Shown here in pieces: positions 55,560-64,000 of a stretch of DNA of 64,000 bases. Every line of letters begins with the position of its first letter. Position 1 is the stretch's first letter. The DNA is taken from the NCBI GenBank assembly GCA_022575985.1, contig JAKSXM010000237.1:762501-826500 (forward strand). Direction: 5' to 3'. This stretch comes from Anagrus nilaparvatae (Eukaryota > Arthropoda > Insecta > Hymenoptera > Mymaridae). The notes beneath the pieces are model-generated. The model worked only from the letters and a program-made list of their open reading frames with translations. It was not told the DNA's origin and did not search any database. The translations under genes and the position numbers were made by a program.

Positions 55560-56350
55560 AATTACCCAAAATTAGAAAACGATCCAATTAATGAATTCAC
55601 AACGGAAGGTTACATAGCTTATGCATTCCCGCATTTATTTCGAGAAATAGCAGACTTTTAACAAATTAGAGAAATAAAAGTTACTTTTTTGAAGCTAACG
55701 CTCTCATTTATGTATATAAATAATATAATGTTGAATCTAACGATCATATGAGATCTGTAACTATTATACCTACAACATGTCGTTCAGGCTGGTATAGCTC
55801 TACAAATAACATGATGTTTGATAAAAATTACATACATTAAAAAAATGCCTGCATTAAAATATGCATTAAAGACATCTTGTAGGTATAATAGTTACAGCTC
55901 TCATATGATCGTTAGATTCAACATTATAGAAATAAAAGTTACTTTAAATCAATATTTTAAACATCTTATGAAATATAAAGATAAAATTTTCGTACAAGAT
56001 CCAATATTCAGATATTTTTGTTTGAATACCGTTATGTGTCATGGAATGTTACAAAAAGCCGGTTTTTACGTGAACAAAACGAAATTACAAGAATGCACTA
56101 TAGAACAATTAAAAAACAAATTAGAAAAGGATAAAAATTTCTGGTAACATATTATGGTTTATTCTATTAAAATAAGATCTATCAACAGTTATTGGTATCA
56201 ACGGTGCGACGAACTTATTACCATGGTTAAACAGTTGAAAAAACCAACAATATTCTTTACACTTAGCGCTGCAGATCATCAATGGAATGATTTATATAAA
56301 ATATTATGTCCAAATGAGGATCCAAATACTATAACTGACAAAAGAAGAAA
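55560..56350 (+). pseudogene. Helitron_like_N domain remnant, copy 4
   Basis: Reads YIAYAFPHLFREIADF, then after a hairpin insertion YFKHLMKYKDKIFVQDPIFR, TVMCHGMLQKAGFYVNKTKL, a stop after KDKNFW, MVYSIKIRSINSYWYQRCDE and KKPTIFFTLSAADHQWNDLY. The last block is the hallmark of Helitron_like_N just before the HUH nuclease. The sequence then passes to the helicase within about 60 bp, so the HUH Rep domain is deleted. Confidence 0.85.
55690..55935. mobile_element. Hairpin insertion in Helitron copy 4
   Basis: ATAATGTTGAATCTAACGAT and TAACTATTATACCTACAA lie near the left end (55729-55777) and in inverse near the right end (55878-55925). AGAAATAAAAGTTACTTT occurs on both sides (55673-55690 and 55930-55947), although Helitron copy 3 has only one corresponding GAGAAATAAAAGT. 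So it is an insertion with an 18-bp direct repeat or a partial local duplication. Confidence 0.6.
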
Positions 56351-57680
56351 TAATTGACAAAATGTCATTAATAGGTTTACGAACTTTATACCAAATAGAA
56401 TCACGGTGTAGAGAAATTTTTGCTAATGAAATTGATGAACCATTCGGTGGATTAATAATATACTTATTCGGCTGTTATAACCAATTAACATCCGTAGGAG
56501 ATACAGCAATATTTAGTACAAAAAAACATACTAACAAAATGCAATCACAGGGAGAACTTGTTTTTAATGAGTTTCAGAAATACTTCTGTTTAAAAAATGC
56601 ACACCGACAAGAAGGTAATTAAACGCCATACTCTAAATTGTTGGATAAAATTGCAAACGCAGAATTGTCCCAGGAAAATTATGAAGCATTAGATGTAATG
56701 CACTGACAATAGTACAGGGAAGCAGATATCCCATTCGGAAAAGAATCTTCCCCTAAATTTGTATAAAATCTTTCTTATGTTTTTGGAGCGCTGTTATTTC
56801 AAAATAAGAAAAATACCTCCCAAAATACCTTCCACCGATAAAGAAGATTGCAGTTTTTACTACTCTAATTCTATTATTTAAAAATTTGGGGAAGATTCTT
56901 TCCCAAAATAAGAAATATTTCATCCTAAAAGATTAAGAACTCTGTTGCCTTAACTGAAGGAATGATTCCTTCCCCTGTCAGTGTGCATAACAGACGGAAA
57001 ACCATAATACCAAAAAATGAATCAGATTTATTTAAAAATGCAATACACTTATACCCGAAATGCGCAGAATTAGATGCACATAACGAAAAATATTTAAAAA
57101 ACACAAGAAACGCAGTAGCACGCATTGTAGGTACAAATGTACCCAATGTAGCCATGAGTTGTTCGGATGAAAAAGTTTCAGGATTACAAAATATCCTATA
57201 TTTATCTAAAAATTATCGTGTAAAGTTAAGGGCAAACTTATGGACTGCTGGAGGTTTAATCAATGGTACTTTAGGTCATGTCAGAGAAATAATTTACTCT
57301 GACAATAATTCACCGCCGCAATTACCAGAAGCAATCATGGTAGAATTTGACAATTACCGAGAACCATATTTATATAAAAATTTGTTTCCGATAATTCCAC
57401 TAACCCGAACATGGACGCATTATAAAATACATTGGAGCAGAACACAAATTGCACTTATGTTATCTTATTCGATAACAATACACAAGTCGCAAGGACAGAC
57501 TATTTATAAAATGTTTTCCATATAGGAGACAGTGAAAAACAATTAGGCATAACTTACGTAGGATTAAGTAGAGTTAAATCAATTAACCATTTAATTTTAA
57601 TAAAAGATTATAATAAATATAGATACGTCTCTATTCGACTATGCGCTTCTTTTAAGGATAAACAAAAGTTTTTACAGAAA
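56350..57680 (+). pseudogene. Pif1-like helicase, Helitron copy 4, MITE-interrupted
   Basis: 56362-56622 holds the Walker B side (DKMSLIGLRTLYQIESRCRE) and motif III (FGCYNQLTSVGD, where copies 1 and 3 have GDYNQL). NAHRQEGN and LLDKIANAELSQ follow. A MITE at 56701-56983 separates EALDVMH from NRRKTIIPKNESDLFKNA. The C-terminal part (56986-57525) includes CSDEKVSGLQNILYLSKNYR and LSYSITIHKSQGQTIYKM (motif V). A one-base deletion after KMFS shifts the motif VI region (GITYVGLSRVKSI) to another frame. Walker A is absent. Inactive. Confidence 0.85.
56701..56983. mobile_element. 283-bp MITE with CACTGACA ends
   Basis: Starts CACTGACAATAGTACAGGGA and ends TTCCCCTGTCAGTG, with inverse matches also at GAAGATTCTTTCCC inside. 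TG lies on each side (56699-56700, 56984-56985); a TGCA reading is also possible. The helicase frame continues directly across it (..ALDVMH / NRRKT..), so the insertion point is exact. CACTG-type ends occur in CMC/Chapaev- and Transib-like groups; I cannot decide. Confidence 0.8.
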
Positions 57681-57690
57681 TTAAAAAACG

Positions 57691-58011
57691 ATATTTATTA
57701 AAATATCAATACACAATGATATAAAAAAATTATATTTTATACGTGAAATAATTCAATAAAGTGTTCACATCTAGCTTGAACGAGCGAAAATTCGAAAAAA
57801 AATGAAGACAAAATCTGATACTACAAAGTTTTCGGGAATAGTTTGTTATTTTCATATTTCCATAGCACTAAGTTGGAGCTGCTCGTCTAAAAAATTTTTA
57901 GTCAATTTAGTGGGTGACTGAGAGATCATAATCCGAAAATTTGATTTTTAACAATAAATCTTTATTAAATTTAAAGAAATAGATGAAAATTAATTTAACG
58001 TTCGTCATATT
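57691..58011. other. AT-rich spacer
   Basis: Follows the helicase. No hairpin-CTAG Helitron end and no gene seen. Confidence 0.4.
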
Positions 58012-58137
58012 TTTCAATATAAGTATCAGTAATTAACGATCTCTACGAACAAATAATAGAAAATGTCTTATGTTTCTTTGAAATATAAGATTATTATTTG
58101 TTCGTAGAGATCGTTAATTACTGATACTTATATTGAA
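58012..58137. mobile_element. 126-bp palindromic MITE, family M2
   Basis: Almost perfect palindrome. TTCAATATAAGTATCAGTAA and TAACGATCTCTACGAACAAA are followed by a short loop (GAAAATGTCTTATGTTTC region) and the exact inverse. It shares termini with the element at 26612-27130. Confidence 0.88.
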
Positions 58138-58300
58138 ATAGATGAAAAATTTGGATTTCCAGGGAAAAACCACTCAAGAAGAAAAAAAAACTTATCTTTT
58201 TACGATGAAATTTAGCCAAGTTATCGTCAATTTAAGTTTTTGCCCAAATTCGTCTTAAAAAAGATTAAAATTTTATTGAAAAAAGCCTGTTTCTGAACTT

Positions 58301-58622
58301 TAAACATGCATTACTCGCTTGATTTTCATCGTAATATAATAAATTTTTTTTTTAAATCGATGTATTTATTTTTCCCTGGCAATTCATTTCATTAAGAAAA
58401 AAAATTATTTTTATTGACCAAATTTTAATTTTTAGACCAAAAACTGTGTTAAGTAAATTTTGTTGCTTATAGTTTTCAAAGACTTTTGACCTTAAAATTG
58501 AAATTTGGTCAATAAAAATGATTTTTTTCTTAAAGAAATGAATTGCCAGGGAAAAATACATCGATTAAAAAAAAAAAAATTATTATTTTACGATGAAAAT
58601 CAAGCGAGTAATGCATGTTTAA
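58301..58622. mobile_element. 322-bp foldback MITE
   Basis: TAAACATGCATTACTCGCTT at the left is inverted at the right end (AAGCGAGTAATGCATGTTTA). The arms continue through GATTTTCATCGTAA, CGATGTATTTATTTTTCCCT and GGCAATTCATTTC to a centre near 58460. The minus-strand frame 58352-58561 is in the palindrome. A partial, diverged half-copy may lie at 58150-58220. Confidence 0.85.
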
Positions 58623-58739
58623 GGGGGTAGACCTAATTGGAACTTTTAAGTAATCGATTTTCTGTTTTTATTTTTTTTGGGTTCGAAAACATCTTAAAAA
58701 TATGGAAAAAAACTTAACCGGTTTGTGTACACACAACCA

Positions 58740-59550
58740 AAATGCATGGAACATGTTTACTTACATCTGTAATCTTACAGCATAGACACACAAAAAACAA
58801 TACAATTTCCTATTTTTATAATTTGTAATTATCACCTTTACTAAATGTTAAGATTCTAAACCCAAACTATTATGATTTCCTAAACGCGTATTATTCTAGG
58901 TCCCTAAATCAAAAATATTCTAAGTCCCTAAACCCGAATTATTCTAAGTCCCAAAATTGAAATTATTCCAAGTCCCATTTGACCCCCCCCCCTTAAATGG
59001 GACAAATTTGACCCCCCCCCCCCTTAAATGGGACATATTTGACCCCCCCCCCCCTTAATTTTCCAGTTTCGAAGTACCCCCTCCCTATAAACATGTTCCA
59101 TGTTAAAATTTTTATAATGATATCTTGAATAATTTAAGGTAAAATTTAAACTACCTCTTCAAGATTTTTTTATTAGTATTGGCTAGCATATTAACATGGA
59201 ACATGTTCATTGGATGGGGTATTTGAAAAGCCTGGCTTGGTAGGGAAAGGGTGTGAAAAATTAACGTTTTCAGGTGGGGGTGTGAAAGATTGACGTTTTT
59301 AGAAGAAGTGAAAAAAAGTTGTTTTCAGGGGGTGGGGGAGAAATGGAAATAAAATATTTTTGATTTGGGGACTTAGAATAATTTGAAGTTGGAGTTAGGG
59401 CCTGATCAAGCCCTGATAACAACAAGAACTTTAGATTTATGGACTTAGAATAATTTATATTTCGTGATTTATTGTGATTTCGGTTTTAGGGCTTGTAATA
59501 ATTAGGCAGTATACGTTAAAACTGATATAAGTGAACATGTTCCATAATCG
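58740..59550. mobile_element. Imperfect foldback with C-run minisatellite
   Basis: The left end holds CATGGAACATGTTTACTTA and the right end GTGAACATGTTCCATAATC. ATTCTAAGTCCCTAAA-type units on the left (58895-58980) face GGGGACTTAGAATAATTT units on the right (59360-59460). In the left half three units of ~35 bp read AAATGGGACAAATTTGA plus a run of C. The right half has G-rich counterparts (GGTGGGGGAGAAATGG). A second CATGTTCCATG pair sits nearer the centre. Confidence 0.65.
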
Positions 59551-59686
59551 TTGGATGCATGAAAAAACAAAACAGTTTTAATTTTTTTTTCTTTTAATAT
59601 CCCTCTTAACCTTTTTATTTTATTTTTGCACATTGATGCATTTGTTGTAATTATTAGTAATATATTCATGCCCTCTCATTCTCTCT

Positions 59687-59703
59687 CTCTCTCTCTCTCT
59701 CTC
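59687..59703. repeat. (CT)n microsatellite
   Basis: CTCTCT run followed by CGCTCTTCGTG. Confidence 0.85.
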
Positions 59704-59849
59704 GCTCTTCGTGATTAATAAAACCTAAATACTAGGCCAGTATTTAAGGTTATAAAAATTATTAAATAAAATAAAAATTAAATAAAATTATTAAATAGAA
59801 AAAAAAGGATTAAATTATTTGTAATTCATGTTCGTGATATAGAATTTTA

Positions 59850-60365
59850 GCGTACGAAAAAAATCGCGCAAGCTTTTTACTTTTGCCGTATGAAAATCCG
59901 TACGGTAATAATTCAATACGGGAAAAATATGTCGTTTTAATGGATCATTTTATACAGCCCCCGTATTGACTTTTTCCGTATGAAAATCAATGCGGGAGTC
60001 CATTAATACGACATATTACCTATGGTTCCCGTATTTATTTATGCCGTATGAGAAACCGTACGACAAAAACCAATACAAAACACCTATTTGTAGGGTATAA
60101 GAATATACGGCCCCATATTTTTCTCATACGGGTCTGTATACATATAGGACCTAGGTATTTTCATATTACCAACGGACCCATATGAGTATAGCCCTAGGGT
60201 ATTTTCATAATGCTCACGGATCCATACGCATTATAAAAACATCCAAGTTATATACGCATACGGTCTCGTATGTAAATAAGACTTAGCTATTTTCATACTG
60301 ATGACGGGTCCGTGGGCAGTATGCATTCAAACTTTAACATACTACCAACGGATACGTTTTCTTAT
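59850..60365. repeat. Cluster of CCGTATG / CATACGG motifs
   Basis: At least 12 short elements based on CCGTATGAAAATC, CCCGTATT, GTACGGTA and their inverses occur in 500 bp, often as pairs such as CCGTATGAAAATCCGTACGG. The later part has longer units with GACGGGTCCGT and TATTTTCATA. It is CpG-rich against an AT-rich background. No coding potential or known family recognised. Confidence 0.6.
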
Positions 60366-60489
60366 TAAAACAAAGTATTGACAGACTCGGCAGGGATCAT
60401 TATACTGCTTAGCCATATGTAAGAACCCACTTCTGGTCTCGCGATGCTCAGCATAAATGTACAATAATTCTAGTATTTTTATTAATTTT
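60366..60489. other. Spacer
   Basis: Short unique sequence between two repeat blocks, nothing identified. Confidence 0.4.
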
Positions 60490-61570
60490 TTTTTTTTTTA
60501 AGCAATGATAGCATTCCAATATTAGTATTCAATGTAGCAGAATATACACCAATATAAAATTTTTTTAAAAATAATTCGTTTTATATAAATGTAGTCATTT
60601 TAATGGTTTTTATGCAATTGTGTAATTGTAATATGTGTATTGAAATTACTAGAATATACCTCACTTTAAATTTTTTTTTCGAATAGTGTCCTGTTTTATA
60701 GAAAAGTTGTAATTACAATTTTTTTATGCATTGATAGTATCGAAATATTAGTTTGGAAATTAGCAGAACATGGGCTACATTAAAATTATTTCTAATAGTT
60801 TCCTGTTTTTCAGAAAACTTGTAATTTTAGTATTGAATGTTATACCCCATTATAAATTTCCTTCGAATAATGTCCTATTTTATAGAAAAGTTGTTATTTC
60901 ATTTATTTTTATGCAATTGTAGCATTCTGATATTAGTATTTAACTTAGCAGAATATATCCTACTTTAAATATTTTCCGTCCCACTTTTTAGATGAGTTGT
61001 AATTTCAATTGACTTTATTCAATGATAGCATTGAAATATTAGTTTGAAATTTAGGAGCAGTTACTCGACTTTAAATTTTTTTCGAGTAGTGTCCTGTTTT
61101 AAAGAAAAGTTGTAATTTCAATTTTTTTATGTAATGACAGCGTTGAAATAGTTTTATTGAAATTAGCAGCATTTACCCGACTTTAGATTTTTTCGAGTAG
61201 TGTCCTGTTTTATAGAAAAGTTGTAATTATAATTTTTTATGCAATTATAGCATTCAGATATTAGTATTCATTTTAGCAGAAGGTATCCTGCTTTAAATAT
61301 TTTCTGAGTATTGTCCTGCTTTTTACATAAAGTGTAATTTCAATTATTTTTATGCAATGACAGCATTCAAATATTAGTTTGAAATTTAGCAGCATTTACC
61401 CGACTTTAAATTTTTTTCGAATAGGGTCCTGTTATTCAGAAAACTTTAAATATTAGTATTGAATGTAGCGAAATATACCTATTATAAATTTTTTTCGAAT
61501 AGTGTTCAGTTTCATAGAAAAGTTTTAATTTTAGTTATTTGTATGCATTTATAGCATTGAAATATTTGTA
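60490..61570. repeat. ~120-140-bp satellite, about eight units
   Basis: Units contain AATAGTGTCCTGTTTTATAG, AAAAGTTGTAATTTCAATTT, TTTATGCAATGATAGCATT, GAAATATTAGTTTGAAATT and TAGCAGAATATACC. They start with the TGTCCTG block near 60688, 60803, 60868, 61089, 61202, 61312, 61425 and 61500. Well diverged, non-coding. Confidence 0.75.
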
Positions 61571-61579
61571 TCAAAAAAC

Positions 61580-61965
61580 CAAAAAAACAATATAGATGTC
61601 AGCTGTCCTATGTATGAAAAAATCGCAAAATAAAAAAATTTTACTATATAGTGAAATTCATATTGGCTGTTTACGATATTAAAAAACTGAAAAAATTTTA
61701 ATTTATAGTGTTGGCTAATTCATATTAAAAAAAAAAAAAATAATTTAGATTTCGGTTGTCCTAGTTATGAGAAAATCAAAAAATAAAAAATTTTTACTGT
61801 ATAGTGAAATTTATATTGGCTGTTTACGATAATAAAAAACTGAAATAATTTCAAATTATATTGCCGACTTATTCATATTACAAAAAAAAAATAATAATTA
61901 ATATGGATGTCGGTTGTCCTAGTTATAAAAAAATAAAAAAATAAAAAAATTCGTTTCTAGGTAGT
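61580..61965. repeat. ~165-bp tandem repeat, two and a half units
   Basis: Units contain ATGTCGGTTGTCCTAGTTAT, TTACTATATAGTGAAATTCA and TATTGGCTGTTTACGATA. Starts near 61585, 61750 and 61905. Adjacent to but distinct from the preceding satellite. Confidence 0.75.
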
Positions 61966-62880
61966 GTTTTTGCTGCTTCTCTTTATTGAATGCATTAAAT
62001 AAAAAACAAAACAAAGTTCCTTTAGAAAAGTGTTTAATAAATACAAAGCAATTTGGTTTTTACATTTTGATACAATCCATTTTAAGATATGAAGTGATGA
62101 AAATGACCACTTTTTGAGTTTTAAATTTTGAACTTCTTAGCTTTAAACAGTTGTAACTCTGGACGACTACGTACTCGGCAAATCCGTAAGATAAAATCTT
62201 AAATTAATGTGATTAAATGACCTACTCAGCAAATGGGCGTCGGACCCACTCAACACTAATAAGTAGTAGATTATCCTTAGATTTAGACTACAACACATGC
62301 GAATACTTCACATCATACTTTTAATTTTGAAAAACCTGAAGTCATAGATGAAGAAGCGAATTGGGGCAAACGAAAGGTATCCGAATGTATGCAAATTCAA
62401 CTACATCATCCAACCATCAACTTAAAAGAAGACACCAATAATTTAAATGACTCTTATATACACACAATAAACACACTGAATCAACTTACACATATAATTT
62501 AATACATATTAATTTTCAAACAGTCATTATTTTCAGTTATTGATAATAAACTTTTTATACTCTCGTAACCACATAGATTTACAATAAAAATGGCCACACC
62601 ATTACATACAGATTTATTTGTTATGCAAACTAAGTGATAATGTATAGAAATCCAACACTTTTTTTGGGCCCCGTCAGAGAAGGGGTCTTTTTTGTAGGAC
62701 GAGGAGAATGCTTTTATGCATACCATACACCGCGTACTGTATGGTTATGTGGGACTCAACCTCAAATTTAGGGTAATACCCACTTAACTCCCCACCCTCC
62801 TGCATTTATGACAATATCATAGAATACGGACCGGGACACCCTGTTTAGGTATTACTTAGGTCCGGAAAAAATGCAGCCAA
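61966..62880. other. Mixed sequence, no gene recognised
   Basis: AT-rich up to 62640, then a GC-richer part (62640-62880) with GGGCCCCGTCAGAGAAGGGG and TACGGACCGGGACACCCTG, probably repeat scraps joined to the R1 fragment. I cannot assign it. Confidence 0.4.
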
Positions 62881-62889
62881 GGCATTTCT

Positions 62890-63102
62890 TCACCATACCC
62901 TTTCAATGAAGGAGGAGAGTTTCCTACGAAAACCGTGTTGGTCGTCGCTAAGGTCACCCGCTTCCCTAATTGCCTGCCATAATCTTCCTCTGACCATGCT
63001 ATCCATCACCTTGCCAATGGTATTTAACCTACACAATGGTCTGTAAGATGATGGAGATCCTGGTTCACCCTTTCCCTTGCTTATCAGAGCCAGGCGGGCC
63101 AA
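62890..63102 (-). pseudogene. R1-type LINE RT fragment (N-terminal RT)
   Basis: The minus strand reads ARLALISKGKGEPGSPSSYR, PLCRLNTIGKVMDSMVRGRL and REAGDLSDDQHGFRRKLSS. This is the start of the R1-clade RT domain (LIPKGKGD, SYRPLCMLDTxGKVxE, LSxxQHGFRxGRST). The frame continues without homology after FRRKLSS and ends at ERVW. Truncated on both sides. It does not overlap the parts kept in the copy at 35928-37037. Confidence 0.8.
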
Positions 63103-64000
63103 TTTTTTTTTTAATACTTTTGATTTTTATGAAAGATATATAAACAAAGAATTCAAAAATAAAAAAAAATTAAATTTTGGGAAATTGTGGGTTAAGACCT
63201 TCTTCCTTGTAGCCACAGATATATAGTATAGGATAGTTTTCAACAATATATATTGTTCAACTTAAATAAATAATTCATAAATAAATAAAATTCTTTGAGT
63301 TAAAATTAGTTAATAAAGATATAAGTAATAAGATTTTTTTAATTTGGAATTAATACTGATTCATAAACGAAACTAAATAAATAAGTTAACCATAGTAATA
63401 ATCAGTCAAAAGTCAATCAGTCAATATAAGATCAGTATTCAAATTTGTCAATAGGGTTTTATTCATTAGTCAGCAAATAAATAAATAGGTTAAAATATGT
63501 TAATAAATGACTAATTACCAAAATCAATTAAAATAAAGTTCATAATTAATTAATTAATTTTAACTTTTATTAAAATTAATTTTGTGGTATACCCAAGTCA
63601 CTTTAAAGATTCTTTAAAAACAGGGAAATTAATTTAAATTTAAATTTAAATTTTACCTATTTGCCGTCTAGCGATTTCGTTATTTGTCATTTACGACATG
63701 TTTCGGAACTTATTTTCCATCATCAGTTTTCCAAATTATTGAAAATGTTATTAGGATGTTGTCAAAATTAATAAAATTATATTTGTGCACTATTTTTATT
63801 TGATGTAATTATTAACACTGTCACTTATTTTTATTACATTACATTTTATTTGCGAGGTGCACAACGTTGTAAAGCCGATTGTACACTAAATATTGTTAAA
63901 GGGTAATTCCATGGATAAAACGCACAAAATGATATGCCAGGTCTCAAAAATAGGAAATTTAGTTTTTTTTTCTCGATAAAACAACGTAAAAATAGATGAT
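63103..64000. other. AT-rich DNA with one hammerhead-like motif
   Basis: AT-rich sequence with simple TAAATAAATA stretches. The only structured part is 63684-63726 (separate entry). No gene seen up to the window end. Confidence 0.4.
63684..63726 (-). ncRNA. Hammerhead-ribozyme-like core
   Basis: The minus strand reads CTGATGA at 63726-63720, then a GGAA..TTCC stem of four pairs, then GAAAC, then a TGTC..GACA stem. CUGAUGA-stem-GAAA-stem is the hammerhead core, which is known from Penelope-like elements and other retroelements. The expected stem I and a clear cleavage triplet after stem III are not visible, so this copy is probably degenerate. A chance match is possible. Confidence 0.35.

Larger units (their letters stand above)
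53799..57690 (+). mobile_element. Helitron copy 4, most complete coding remnant
   Basis: The 5' end TCTATTCCCGCGACAAAATG at 53799 is nearly identical to those at 18376 and 23678. A 5' non-coding region with CCAAGATGGCGG-type repeats (54120-54780) is followed by three coding regions and stops after the helicase. The 3' hairpin-CTAG end of copies 1 and 2 was not found near 57700-57800, so the 3' end is missing or diverged. At least two MITE-like insertions lie in the coding part. Confidence 0.72.

Noticed and set aside
57700..57800. CTAG at about 57773 as 3' end of Helitron copy 4
   Set aside because: It is not preceded by the TTAG-loop hairpin seen in the other copies, and the surrounding sequence is not similar to their 3' ends.
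60295..60330. CTGATGACGGG as a second hammerhead core
   Set aside because: No GAAA follows at the right place and the surrounding stems do not form.

Overview
The window is AT-rich, intron-containing, transposon-saturated eukaryotic DNA, most likely from an insect. The main host marker is a minus-strand exon at 32467-32729 encoding two C2H2 fingers of the insect Broad-complex type. Several R1-type LINE fragments, typical of arthropods, and short 66-bp introns with GTAAGT donors fit this. A very AT-rich parasitoid wasp is a guess, not a conclusion. I see no bacterial features (operons, Shine-Dalgarno sites, CRISPR).

Layout. 0.5-2.2 kb: 3' half of a Helitron, then a LINE RT scrap. 3.3-6.2 kb: a 2.9-kb foldback element. 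6.2-10.3 kb: AT-rich DNA without recognisable genes. 10.3-17.4 kb: decayed LTR gag, R1 LINE, tRNA-derived SINE, Penelope-like RT, a tandem repeat with a hairpin core, and a LINE on the minus strand. 17.6-18.4 kb: two MITEs of one family. 18.4-23.7 kb: a Helitron whose 5' part is about 4 kb of 320-bp satellite arranged as a 1,373-bp higher-order repeat. 23.7-27.5 kb: a second Helitron lying head-to-tail with the first and broken by nested MITEs and an LTR. 27.5-31.7 kb: LTR with primer binding site, Copia pol remnant and R1 remnant. 32.5 kb: the Broad-type exon. 35.9-37.0 kb: R1 3' half. 38-39 kb: a tentative small spliced gene. 39-50.4 kb: satellites, LINE and SINE pieces, a transposase-like pseudogene and at least six foldback elements. 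50.9-52.6 kb: an HMBS pseudogene followed by a spliced multi-TM gene with a piggyBac-type MITE in an exon. 53.8-57.7 kb: the most complete Helitron (DUF6570-like, Helitron_like_N and Pif1 regions, no HUH nuclease). 58-64 kb: foldbacks, satellites, an R1 RT scrap and a hammerhead-like motif.

Almost no protein-coding unit here is intact. The Broad-type exon is the only one I would call functional with confidence. The most notable structure is the Helitron family that joins a conserved 5' terminus (TCTATWCCCGCGACA), a long satellite carrying a CCAAGATGGCGG motif, a degenerate Helitron/Pif1 coding part and a 3' hairpin ending in CTAG. The window also holds a dense and varied set of foldback/MITE elements, several with readable target-site duplications and clean insertion points.
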